Of a stretch of 64,000 nucleotides of DNA, positions 20,881-31,786 are shown one piece after another. The DNA comes from Tipula vernalis (taxonomy: Eukaryota; Arthropoda; Insecta; Diptera; Tipulidae). The stretch is from assembly GCA_958295665.1 (NCBI GenBank), contig OY282558.1, forward strand, positions 184,118,015 to 184,182,014. Reading direction: 5' to 3'. The first letter of the stretch is position 1. Every line of letters starts with the position of its first letter. A program made the position numbers and the translations under genes. Under the pieces are notes generated by a model. It was not told the DNA's origin. It saw nothing but the letters and a program-made list of their open reading frames with translations, and did not search any database.

Positions 20881-21170
20881 TCTAACCTTAAGGCCCTTTC
20901 CTTTAAAATTCAGTATTTTCTTCTATAATTTCCCGTAAAATATATTTTAATTTTAATTTTTGCGATTATTAATCGCAAAAATTAAAATATATTATACGAG
21001 AAATTATAGAAGAAAATACTAAATTTTAAAGGAAAGGGCCTAAAGATTAGAATAGCCGGGATGTTTCTTTTCCGGAAACCGTCAATATGCCATTCGATAT
21101 GGCATTGCTTTTTCTAACTTTATTAATCATATAAAGATGATTTCCATGTTGAGACTGCTATAATTATTTC
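20745..21170. repeat. Large palindrome (about 212-bp arms, almost no loop)
   Basis: The centre is near 20969 (GCGATTATTAATCGC). The inner arms, AAGGCCCTTTCCTTTAAAAT and their complement, are nearly perfect. The outer arms pair AATTATAGCGCCAATCTCAA with TTGAGACTGCTATAATT, with mismatches. The left arm is part of the tandem-repeat array, so the palindrome probably formed by an inverted duplication of repeat DNA or is the core of a foldback element. Confidence 0.75.
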
Positions 21171-21249
21171 AAGGAAGAAATTTTTTAAAAATGGAAGCAA
21201 TTTGTAGAAATGGATTTATATTAATTTAATGCAAATAGGCCTACACATT

Positions 21250-22880
21250 GTAACGGGAAATCTAATTAAATTCAAAAACATTTTGTTTGCGTATGTGTAA
21301 TACCGTTTGCTCGAAAGAAGCCTTGCAAGGTTAAATCTAAATTAAACATTTATTCTGATTTAAATGGTGAAATCGAAATTCCACTGGAAAACTGGAATAA
21401 TATTTTTAATTCTGAGACAAACCAATTAGATTCTGCGGCATATCCAAATATAGTTTCCAACCTCTTAATACAGAAAACCGGCTGCCTAATCTTTAGACTT
21501 AGGAAGGAAAATTGTAAGAAATAGAATCTTACTAATAAAAATGGTGAAAAATCCGTGAAATCAAAAACTCAACATATGGGACCGGAAGTCATGTTTTAAT
21601 TTTGTGATTTTTATGTTTTGAATGTGTAGTACTGGGAAAAACAAAAAATTTTGTAGTACTCAATTTTTTTTGTTGTTGTTATGGCAAAAGATACAGTTGG
21701 CCAAAAATTTGTGAATTTATTGAAAATGGTGGTGCATTTATGGAAATATAAAATATAAAAAAACGTATTTATCCAAAAAATATAAAGTAGGGCTCATTTT
21801 AAAGGTAAAAGACTAGTGTAGAATTAAATGGCGAACAAAAAAAAAACATAAAAAAGAAAAAGAAAAAAATCGGTTTTCCAGAAAATTGAGAAAAACCGGT
21901 TTGGTGGCCATTTAGAAAATGAAAAACTGTATATTTGCAACAACAACAACAAAACAAATTGAGCACTAAAAATATATTTTTTTACCCAGTACACACATTC
22001 AAAACATAAAAATCACAAAAGTAAAACATGACTTCCAAAAATTTTTGATTTCACAAATTTTTCACCAAATGTAACATTGGGTATGTATGAAATCTAAAGT
22101 GTACAATTGGCCTGATAAGTCATGATTTTATTAAAACACGACAATTAAGGGGTTTAGAAAGAAAACAATACAAGAACAAATTGAAAAACAAAATGGCAGC
22201 GGCAGTATTAAAAGATTTGGTTAAAAATAATGATCCCTTATTCCTTAAACATCCAAGACCACTAATGTGAAGTCTTTAGATGTTTTGCGTAAAGTGTATT
22301 TTGCAAAACTTCAAGAACAGTGATTAATTTAATTAAAGAAGCCATATCTAGTGATCTTATTCAAAAATTCTCCGTTAAACCTTTCTGCGTTATAACTTAC
22401 AACAAAACTAAAACTAGAGGCTACTAGATCTGCTAATAAGTAACAAAAAAAACAACAATTTAGTTGCTTATCTAGATGCAACAAACGGCCTAGCTAGAAA
22501 TCCATTTAAAGAAAACAGATCAATTTTATGTTATGCATTAGTTGTCCCAATGTCAGTTATGTTAAATGAATAAAGCGACCCGCTTCCAATTACGGATTTG
22601 ATAAGCTCCAGCCACAACATTGATACAATCGGAGGTTGGCTTAGGTTATATCGTATAGAGGTAGAAAAAAGATTTAAGCCGTGACCGATGGAAATTTAGA
22701 TAGTTTCAATAAAATGGACATAGTGCAATATTTAAACGTATGCTATGATGGAATTGCAACGAAGTCCAATAAATTGGATTCGATTAGGGTGCATCTTTGT
22801 ATTTCTCACTTAATGACAGCGGACATAAATAAATATTTTACCAAATCTTCAAAATATAATAAACTCATGAAAGAAATATA
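21250..22880 (+). pseudogene. Remnant of a DDE-transposase-like protein, many frameshifts, MITE inserted
   Basis: Pieces in several plus-strand frames: SDLNGEIEIPLENWNNIF (about 21355-21410), NNDPLFLKHPRPL (about 22225), FSVKPFCVITYNKTK (about 22370), AYLDATNGLARNPFKENRSI (about 22465-22525), LISSSHNIDTIGGWLRLYR (about 22600-22655), VTDGNLDSFNKMDIVQYLNV (22681 on) and VHLCISHLMTADINKYF. The order D (LDAT) … D (VTDG) … fits the start of a DDE catalytic core in a multi-copy insect protein family. I cannot name the superfamily, and the third acidic residue is not identified. It ends where the mariner remnant begins. Confidence 0.4.
21542..22069. mobile_element. MITE with long terminal inverted repeats (about 140 bp)
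   Basis: The left end TGGTGAAAAATCCGTGAAAT and the reverse complement of the right end (TGGTGAAAAATTTGTGAAAT) match for about 140 bases, including GGAAGTCATGTTTTA, TTTTATGTTTTGAATGTG and the GTTGTTGTT tract. It has no coding capacity. The flanks are AT-rich and no target duplication is certain. It lies inside the transposase-like remnant. Confidence 0.7.
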
Positions 22881-23715
22881 GGTTGGTTGAAAAGTACTGA
22901 AAGCAAAAATGAAAGAATGCGAATTTTTTAATGAAATTAGTTGTTTTATTCAATATGATCTCCCTCAACTTCAATACACTTATTCCAATGATCCTCCAAT
23001 AATTTTATACCATCTCTGTAATGATTTTTCGGAAGCTCTGGAAAATACGAAAAACGCTTTCCACGAAGGAATTGTTTCAGATTTCTGAAGAGATAGTAAT
23101 CACTGGGAGCCAAATCTAGTGAATTCGGTGGCTGTTCAAGCAATTCGTACTTCAATTCGTTCAATTTAGCCGTCGTCAAATGACTCATTTGAAAACGTGC
23201 ATTGTCCTGATGAAAAATTATTTTTTTCTTCTGTAAAGCGGGTCTTTTTTCACGAATTTTTTTATCCAACTGGTCCAAAAGGTTGCAATAATATTCAGAA
23301 TTAATTGTTTCACCTTTTTTAAGATAATCAATCAAAATCCCTTTTCCATCCCAAAAAACTGGTGCCATGACCTTTTTTGCCTATCGCTAACTTCACCTGT
23401 TTTGGAGCTGAACACCAGCTTCAGTCCACTGTAAACGTTCTTGTTTCAGTTTAGGATCATGGTGGTAGATCCAAGTCTCATCTCTTAAAAATACGCTGAG
23501 AAATTTGTTTTCGATTCAGTTTTTGTTGAATTGTTAATGAATGCGGCACCAGTTTTCCAAACAGTTTTTTCATACTCGTTCGTCCGAGATGCCTATGATA
23601 TCAGCAATTTCACGCTTAGTCAAACTTGGATCTTCGCAAAAAATATTATACACTTGCTCAATGATTTATGGTATTGTTGCACTTTTTGGACGGCCACTAC
23701 GTGGATCATTCTTAG
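22880..23715 (-). pseudogene. Mariner-family transposon remnant with dead transposase
   Basis: Tc1/mariner transposase, DD34D type. From 23368 the minus strand reads MAPVFWDGKGILIDYLKKGE, then IIFHQDNARFQMSHLTTAKL (second Asp) and PNSLDLAPSDYYLFRNLKQF (third Asp). Upstream, in other frames, are DETWIYHHDPKLKQERLQWT (first Asp) and a helix-turn-helix-like KREIADIIGISDE-type stretch near 23600. Several frameshifts and a stop break it. A mariner-type end, TAGGTTGGTTGAAAAGT, starts at 22880. The opposite terminal repeat is lost. Confidence 0.8.
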
Positions 23716-23716
23716 T

Positions 23717-23838
23717 ATGATTTAGATAAAATAATACCAAATCGAATGACAGACTAATAGATTCTGGAAAAGAAACATCCGGTTCACCCCAGTGCTAAAT
23801 CGATTGCGTTCGCATGAAATTTCTGTACTAAACGACCT
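23717..23838 (+). repeat. Detached unit of the 20485-20880 repeats
   Basis: It shares AATACCAAATCGAATG and CACCCCAGTGCTAAATCG, and continues to TTTCTGTACTAAACGA as at 20521-20583. This suggests that the material between belongs to one nested structure. Confidence 0.65.
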
Positions 23839-25659
23839 GTTTGGGTTGGTATGGTTGAAAAAATCAAATGTCCAAAAATAAACCACACCTGAATGATTTT
23901 ATTTTAGATTATTATATTTTATAAAAAAGTTTTTTTTTGATTGACAATAATTCACGTCAAGAAACTTATTGCGGCTGACTTTTTCAAGTATACAATATTT
24001 TTTTTATTTATTTACAAACTAATACATATAAATATTAATACATAATTTGATATAACAACTGGTAATACAGTAGCACTCAAGTAAGTACCAATAGTGAAGA
24101 TACTATTAGGAAAAAATCATTTTAATTGGTATAATATAATATTATGGCTACCGTCCGGTAGGTGCCATGGATGATAGTCGGGTGATCCATAATCAATGCA
24201 CCCGATGAACAAACAATCCAGCAGTATATGCGGTGCAGTATATGTGGTTAAGGTGGGTTAGACCATAAATAAAAGGAATATAGCAAGATACATTAAGAAT
24301 ATAACTGGCGCTTAAAATAATCAGCGGTAAAAAATGTAAAATCGTTGATCGTCGCCATACATTTAAATTGTACAATATACCTAAATTTGAATTTGTGTGT
24401 ATGTAGGTTTATGCATATAGAAACTAGAATGAAGAACATAGCCAGTAAATGGATAAAGAAAAATGAAAAAAAAATACTTTATTGAAATGCCTTAGAAAAG
24501 AATAGAATCAAAACCAACAATCCATCCAAATTTTTTTTTATTTTTTATTTAATACGTCCACGTGCGCACACAAAGTGTTGTAGTTTTAATTATGTTCCTA
24601 TCCTTGTTGTACATTATTGTGAAGGAAAACAAAGGAGATTCTTTCGTTTTTATACTATACAAGTATAGTAAACAAAACTTTATGAATGAACGAAACAATA
24701 AAAAACGCAACCATAAGTTTCTCTAGTATGTGTATATATTAAGAAACGAACGATCGTTTCCATACCATACCATTCGCTTATAGATTTTTTTATTTTTTTT
24801 TTATTTTGAGAATTTTGTCAGTGTATCCTATTCTTATTTTTTGAATTATATTTTATTTGTGTGTGTACGCATTTAAAAATGCACATTATTTTAAAAAACC
24901 CAAATCTCTAAAATAAAGAAGGGAATAAAGATTTTTATTTTCCTACGACACGAAAGCAAAATCATATGGAATTTTAAAATTCATGATTTTGTGTTGTCTT
25001 TATTTTCAATTTAAATGAAAATTTTTATTTATGAATATAAATAATTTGAAATTAAATATATTGAATACAATTTTAATTGAAATTAATAAAATTTTAACTC
25101 ACAATTTTGCATTTTAGTAAATTGATTTTTATTCTCAAACATGGTCAGGCTTCGTGTTTCTTTAAAATTTCATTTCGTACATAGATTACTATGTATACGA
25201 TTAGTTTTATTACTTTACGCAAATGAACATAAATTGTTTAAAGGAGCACGAAGCATGATGATGTTTTGAGAACAAAATAACTTTATAAAAATGTAAAATT
25301 TTAAATAATTATTAATTTCAATCAAAATTGTTCGCAAATTACATTTCGATATATTTAATATCAAATTATTTATTTGTTATTTGTAAATAAAAATGTTGGT
25401 TTTTTTTTGTGCTGGGGAATTGATTTTATTGAAAAGATGTGAACAAGATGAAGGGGAAGAAGAAAAAGAAAAATTGTTTGAGCTAGGTGAGATCGGGGAG
25501 TTGAAATTTTGAGTTGATGAAGGGCAGAAGCAGTGAATTAAATTAAGATTAAATTAAAAATATTATGTCGGAGTTTTTTTTTGTTGGTACATATTAAGAC
25601 CATAATATAGTTTGTATCGAAGCTTTTAGTTGAAAAAGCTATTGTGATTTTTTTTTGTT
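23839..25659 (+). other. AT-rich spacer
   Basis: No gene, RNA or mobile element recognised. It has many homopolymer tracts and short inverted AT repeats, including near-palindromic text around CGAAGCATGATG (25250) and its complement near 25140-25150. Confidence 0.5.
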
Positions 25660-25699
25660 GTTCGATAAAGTGAGAAGAAGTATTGTGAATCTAATTTTT

Positions 25700-26450
25700 T
25701 CTGTAATGAACAAATTCAAAGAGGTGTTTGACTGACTGACTGGTTGTACCTGATTGGCTGATAAACTATCGAAAATAGATATACAGTTGAATTTATCAGT
25801 AATAAATAAGTTCAAAGACACGCTGATTCACTGGTAAACGATCGATAGTAGATCTACAATTCAATTTATGTAATGAATAAATTCAAAGAGATGACTGACT
25901 TGTTGATTGTGACTGAATGGCTCGTAAACTATTGGAAATGAACCTACCGTTGAATTTATCAGTAATGAATTAATTCAAAGAAATGATTGACTGGCCCGTT
26001 ATGAACGATTGGCTGGTAAACGATCTGAAGTAGATCTACAGTTGAGTTTATCAGTAATAATAAATTTAAAGAGATGACTGACTGATAAACGATCGAAAGT
26101 GGATCTGCAATTCAATTGTATCTTTATCTGTAATGAATAAATTCAAAGAGATGACTCGGTGGTTCTGCTTGTTTGACTGGTAATGATCGAAAGCAAATCT
26201 GCAATTGAATTTATCAGTAATAAGTAAATCCAAAGAGGCGCTGATGGACTGATAAACGATCGAAAGTGGATCTACAAATGAAAATATGTAATGAATAAAT
26301 TCAAAAAAATGACTGACTTGCTGATTGTGACTGAATGACTCGTAAACTATTGGAAGTGAACCTACTGTTGAATTTATCAGTAATGAATAAATTCAAAGAG
26401 ATGACTGACATGCTCGTTTTGACTGGCTGACTGTTAAACGATCGGACTTA
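25700..26450 (+). repeat. Satellite array, 73-100 bp monomers in a 418-bp higher-order repeat
   Basis: Nine monomers carry ATGAATAAATTCAAAGAGAT or a variant, at about 25706, 25801, 25873, 25965, 26055, 26133, 26218, 26291 and 26383. The third monomer resembles the eighth better than its neighbours. CGCTGAT at 25821 and 26239, and ATGACTGACTTG at 25891 and 26309, are both exactly 418 bases apart, so about five monomers form a higher-order unit. Confidence 0.8.
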
Positions 26451-26966
26451 TAACGTTCTTATTTAATATATTATAATTATTATTTATTTATTTATAAAAT
26501 ACAAACGTTTATTTTATTAGAACTTAATTATTTAAAGTAAAGTAAATACATTTCTTCTAAATACGCTCTCACGCCATTAATTATTTTTTAATAAAAACCA
26601 ATTCGGTCGAAAAATGAAATTGAACTGGCTATATATTTTTTAAATATAATAGCATATACGTGTGTGTGTCGTCGTTGTACAAATTCACGACGATACCAAA
26701 AAGGGGAAATCTAAATATAATATAAATACCTATAATAAAATAAAAATCTTTTTCGCATTAATTTAGTAAACAAAGCTATAATAAGGGTTCGCACACGGTT
26801 GTGCAAAATGATAATAAACATGAAACATAGATTCCTCTCATTCAAACAAAAAAATTAAAATTCACAATATGAGTTGTGATTCTCGGTAGCGCGGTTCGTA
26901 TAATATTTAAATTCGAAATTATAAATTTATAATCGAATTTAAATTGATTGAATCGAAGTCGCTACA
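26451..26966 (-). repeat. Probable 3' LTR region of the Ty3/gypsy element
   Basis: On the minus strand a purine tract TTGGAGGGGAG (26980-26970) is followed by TGTAGCGACTTCG (from 26966), the expected start of an LTR. I could not fix the far end by eye, and no matching 5' LTR is obvious. Only TGTAGCGAC recurs, at 31710-31702. The left limit is approximate. Confidence 0.4.
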
Positions 26967-27551
26967 GGACTCCCCTCCAAGTTGATATTCAATTGAAAAG
27001 AGAATATTAAATGACAAAGTTAACTGCTTTGAAATCTTGGGACAAAAGTTTTGTTCCACTGAACTAACAATTCCGAAAGCAGGCTTTAATCTATCGATCG
27101 AGATATTATGATTTTTATCCTTGATCGAAATAATGAAATGTTTCCGAAGACGTCTGATAACTCTAAACGGCCCTTCGTACGGAGGAGAAAGTCTAACTCG
27201 AACCTTATCTGTCCTTATGAAAACAAAATCACAGTTGTCCAATGTTTTTGGTACAAATATGCCCTCTTGTTTCGCTTTACGCGTAGGAGACGGTATAAGA
27301 TTCTTCATTGCATTCCGCAGTTGGTCGATGATCGTATTGTCAGGCAAGGGTGAAGGAGGATTATCGATAAAGAATTCACCAGGTAGCTTAATGGATTGAC
27401 CATAAACCATCTCAGCTGGTGAGCACTTAAGCTCTTCCTTCACTGTGGCTTGAATACCTAATAAAATAATGGGTATTTCGGAGCTCCAATTAACAGTATT
27501 GCCTCTGGCCATAAGAGCAGCTTTAAGCTGTCGATGGAAGCGTTCCACCAT
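26919..27551 (-). pseudogene. pol: Ty3/gypsy integrase C-terminal part
   Basis: In the same frame as the upstream pol piece, separated by one in-frame stop at 27684-27686 ([16 protein letters not shown]). It contains the catalytic Glu ([15 protein letters not shown]) and the C-terminal domain ([28 protein letters not shown]). The reading frame runs into the predicted LTR. The second catalytic Asp lies just upstream ([12 protein letters not shown], about 27650). The domain inserts element DNA into chromosomes. Confidence 0.8.
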
Positions 27552-27683
27552 GCCATTCGCTTTAGGATTATACGCTGTAGTACGAATCCTATGAGATCCA
27601 AGAAGTATTGTAAGTTCAGTAAATAGCTTAGACTCAAATTGAGAACCCTGGTCAGTTGTTATTTCTGCCGGGACACCAAAACG

Positions 27684-29099
27684 CTAGATGTAATTATTGA
27701 CAAAAGTCGTGGCAATGGTATTAGCTGACATATTGCTCATGCAATACGCTTCAGGCCAACGTGTGAATCTATCAACACACGTTAAAATATATGAACAATT
27801 GTTGGAAACCGGTAATGGACCAACAATATCCAAATGGATATGTTCAAATCGACCAGGTGGAATATCGAAATGTCCATGTGGTGAGACTGTGTGCCTTTGC
27901 ACTTTGGATCTTTGGCAGGATAAACAAGAAGTAGCCCATTGGGTCACGTCTTTGTTTATACTTGGCCAAAAATATCGAGCCGTGATCAGTTTGCGCGTTG
28001 CGCGGACTCCAGGATGTGACAAGTTGTGCATTGAGTCGAAAATAATTCGGCGCAATGGCTCTAGGATATACGGACGATTTTTACCCGTCGATATCTCGCA
28101 GTAGACTTCTAGGCCAGGCAACGTAAATAATTCTAGTTTAAAACTGGAAGTAGAACGGCGATCTATAGACCCAGATAATAATTTCTTGAGTTCGTCGTCG
28201 TTTGATTGTGCCAATATTATATCTTTATAATCGAAAAAAATTTCGTTTGTGGCCGAGTCGATATTTAACGTATGTGATAGCGTATCTGCTACAACATTTT
28301 CGATGCCAAGCACATGCTGAATGTCCGAAGTGTACTGACTGATGTAATCCAAATGACGCGATTGGCGCGGATTCCTTTCAGTTTTGGATTGTATGGCTTT
28401 TGTCAAACCCCTAGGTTTGTGGTCGGTGTAAATAGTGAAATCCCGACCTTCTATGTAGTATCTAAAATGCTTTACAGCAAGAAAAATTGCCAGAAGTTCC
28501 CGATCGAATGCTGAATACTTGATCTTGGCATTCGTTAATTTCTTTGAGAAAAATCCCAAAGGCTCCCATCTCTTCTTATTGAACTGTTGCAAGGCCGCGC
28601 CAACGGCGACGTTCGATGCATCAGTTGTTATGCTAATTTTCGCGTTCCCAATAGGGTGCGAGAGAAGAGTAATTTTACTTAATTCCGCAACTAAACCTGT
28701 GAATGCGATATTACACTCATCAGGCCAAGAAAAATTCTTGGGTGTTTTTGGTAACTTATTAAGTGTTGCCAAATGTGCATGAATCGGCGCTAACATTTCC
28801 GCAATTTTCGGAATGAATCGGTGATAATAATTTATCATGCCGATAAAGCGCTGTATATGTCTAATAGACGTTGGAGCAGGAAACTCCCTAATAGCAAGAA
28901 TTCTTTCCTCAGATGGTAAAATTCCATCAGGAGTAATTGTATGGCTCAGAAAATTTAATGTAGGAACACCAAAAACACATTTTTGTGTTTTAATATGCAC
29001 ATCGTATTTGACCAATCTCTTAAATAATTGTTCAAGATGACTTAAATGTTGTTCCTCAGTTTCTGAAGCAACCAGTATATCGTCAACGAAATCTAGCAC
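27684..29099 (-). pseudogene. pol: Ty3/gypsy pol: end of reverse transcriptase, RNase H, integrase start
   Basis: A 471-codon open stretch of a CsRn1-type gypsy polyprotein. It starts at the catalytic LDFVDDILVAS and runs through the thumb and connection (HTITPDGILPSEERILAIRE), the RNase H (ITTDASNVAVGAALQQ; DRELLAIFLAVKHFRYYIEG; TDHKP), the integrase zinc finger (HNLSHPGVRATRKL … CLSCQRSKV) and the first integrase Asp (HLDIVGPLPV). It joins the upstream frame across a break at 29100-29175 (MPFGL region scrambled) and the downstream frame across a stop at 27684. Confidence 0.85.
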
Positions 29100-29174
29100 G
29101 CGGACTACTTCGTTAATAAAACGCTGGAAGGTTTGAGCGGCATTACGCGCAACCCAAAAGGCATGCGTGTGAAT

Positions 29175-30080
29175 TCATACAACCGCAACTGGAATTAAGT
29201 GATACGCCCTAACTAAATCAATCTTGGAGAAAATTTTACAACCATGTAAGTGCATTGAGAAATTTTGTATATGAGATATCGGATATCTATCTGGTATTGT
29301 TACAGAATTTAATTGCCGATAATCTCCACATGGCCTCCAATCGAGATCTTTTTTTCTCACCATATGTAATGGGCATGATACTGAGGAAGACGATGGACGA
29401 CAAATCCCCAAATCCACCATCTGTTGGAATTCTGTAAATGCGGCTTTGTGCCTGTCAGGATCTAATCTACGTGGTCTGGCCATTGGCAAGTGACCATTTG
29501 TCACTATGTGATGAACTACCGAATGACAGACTGGCAAATTAAAATTAGGTAACGCTGTAAGACTAGGATATTTATTTAAAAGCGTACCGTAACCATTATC
29601 TATTGAAAAATGCACAGGTGTAGGGGTTTCGAAACTCCTCACTGCAGCATCAACAGATAATTTTGTTGTTGCATCTACTAATCGCCTTCCTTTGAGGTCG
29701 ACTAGTAGATCGAACTTTGACAAAAAGTCAGCACCAATAATAGGACGACTCACGGATGCTATAATAAATGCATGCGTGAAGTCTCTTTTAAGTCCTAAAT
29801 TTACCTTGAGCAACTTCGTACCATACGTACGAATGGTTGACCCATTGGCGGCTGGTAATGTTAGATCCTGAGAATAGCTATTTATATTTATGTTATAAAA
29901 TTTGACAGGTATAACTGAAATGTCAGCTCCCGTATCAATTAGAAAAATTAGTTTGTTATTATTATCATTTATAAAGAGCCGGGACGTACGCGAATTCAAT
30001 AATGTCCCGGACTCAACTTTGTTTACTGGTTCACATTTTTTGATTGATTGTCTTTGGTGGCCTTTCTTTCGTTCTGGTCC
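29175..30080 (-). pseudogene. pol: Ty3/gypsy protease and reverse transcriptase N-terminus (C-terminal part of a fused frame)
   Basis: Second half of an uninterrupted minus-strand frame running from 30851 to 29175. The protease is visible as [20 protein letters not shown] with the catalytic DTG, then [20 protein letters not shown], the flap and C-terminal motif of CsRn1-clade elements. The reverse transcriptase starts with [20 protein letters not shown] and [19 protein letters not shown] (first catalytic Asp), and is then broken at 29175. The Gag normally upstream of this protease is absent. Instead the frame continues directly into a THAP/P-element-like N-terminus. Confidence 0.85.
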
Positions 30081-30851
30081 ACATTGTTTATCGAAAATAT
30101 CTAAAGTGCCGATTATTTCTTTTAATTTGTTTAAAATTTGTACATTATTTGAACCTGGGAAAAAATGTTTTATTGGTTGCCACCGTATAAGCGAAGATTT
30201 CGATGGTAAATCGAAATTCAACCTGTTCCTCAAAAAATGATATGATTTCGGGGACCGGTAATAAATATTTTGCGCAAGTATTTTAAATGTTTCGGGCCAC
30301 TCCTGCGTTTTCTCTTTTTCTAAAAGTAGCAACCGACAAAAGTTTTTGGAGTGATCACTTTTATTTGCTTTGGTAATTAAATCACTTAAACATGATTTGG
30401 GTTGATTTTTCAAATCGATCAGTTTTTTATTTGCAATTCGATTTCTGTGCTCTAAATTTTTAATTTTTCTTGATATGTTTTGAAGTTGATTAGTTGACTC
30501 AGTATTTAAATTAACTACCCCTTTGCTAACCATGCATTCGTTTTGTAATAAGGGGCTTTTATTTAAGTTAGTCGACGTTTCCGATAAAAGTTTCTGTTTT
30601 GAATTTGTAGGCTGGGGTAAACATAATTTTGGTACAGCTGTCCGTTTAAGCTTGCGTTTAAGAATACAGCTTGCCTCAAAATGGTTTGAACAAATAAATA
30701 TTCTCTTTTTACTGAATGGTAATATGCCACAATTTTTTAGCCAAAGTTCGTGGTTCGAATAATGCTTTGAATATTTAAAAAGACGAGCAGCATCTTTTAA
30801 TTTAGAAATACAGTGCAAAACTGCACATTTAACACCCGACGGTCTACTCAT
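30081..30851 (-). CDS. THAP domain plus P-element-type transposase N-terminus, in frame with the Ty3 protease
   Basis: From ATG at 30851 ([18 protein letters not shown]). The THAP zinc finger is complete: C-x4-C (CAVLHC), the Trp of ELWLKNCG, C-x2-H (ICSNHF) and the terminal AVP box ([11 protein letters not shown]). A coiled-coil stretch follows ([20 protein letters not shown]), then the helical segment that precedes the catalytic core in P-element/THAP9 transposases ([48 protein letters not shown]). The frame passes at about 30080 into retrotransposon sequence, just where the DDE core (usually C-V-L-…-F-D-E) should begin. DNA binding by the THAP finger is plausible; transposition is not. Confidence 0.75.
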
Positions 30852-31786
30852 AATAACAACAATGATATTTCGATAATACGAGTTCAAATAATTACCTATA
30901 AATCGATTAAAATGCAAAATAAATATCGGCAATGAAAAATTATCTAAAAACAATAAGTTTAAGAATAATAAAAATAAATTCGGTAAAATCTAATAACGAA
31001 AATCAGATTGACGACAGCGAAATAAAAACACAATATTCCTCTATTGTAAATATGTACATACTATATATACGGCTCAATAATCCAAAATTCATGTATTTAT
31101 GTATATGCAATATTATGTAATTGAATTCAAAATATTTTTTTTTGCACCTGTACTGCTAAATGTATCCTATTTGGTTATATAATTGTAATTTGTTTAAAAT
31201 ACGGATATTTCGTCAAACTGGCTAGGTATATTAAAAAAAACCAAAACAACAAAAGCACATTGAAAATTTCCTTAATGTTTTTTTTGTTATATACATATAC
31301 ATATGTATCTACAACCAGAACCGACTGTAAAAATATAGAAACGAAGTAAATAAATAGGGATATCTTCAATTTTATTATTTACATGATTTGGATTTGAAAA
31401 CATTTGAATCCAATTCATTTTATAAAACAAAAACGGTTTTGTTTGCTACTCGTACATTAAAAACTAAAATAAAAAATTTTCTTTTACTCCTTTCTAGCTG
31501 CTTTTATTTAGTGTCTCGTTTTCGTGTGTAAGTTGAAACAAAAATAATTTCTATAAGTATGTATACTAGTATGTGTTCAATATCAACACAATTTTACAAT
31601 TGTTTATGTATTGTATTTTTTATGTTGTTAACTTGGTCGTCACTCGTCCGTATATAATAGCGACGATCATCGTAGTTCCAAAAATTGGAGTATGTTGTGT
31701 GTCGCTACAAAAAAATTACCATTCAAGAAATACACCACTTGAATTATCTTATATATTCCTTTTATTTATGGTTAGACCAAGTACTC
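30852..31786 (+). other. AT-rich spacer upstream of the fused frame
   Basis: No coding sequence recognised. It could contain a promoter for the minus-strand THAP frame, but no core-promoter set is clear. The minus-strand sequence TGTAGCGACACACAAC at 31710-31695 matches the first nine bases of the Ty3 LTR start and then diverges. Confidence 0.45.

Noticed and set aside
25700..26450. Regularly spaced repeats that could suggest a CRISPR array
   Set aside because: Monomers are 73-100 bp, vary throughout and lack constant repeats with unique spacers; the context is eukaryotic. It is a satellite.
31690..31715. 5' LTR start of the Ty3 element (TGTAGCGAC on the minus strand)
   Set aside because: Only nine bases match the 3' LTR start and the following sequence is unrelated.
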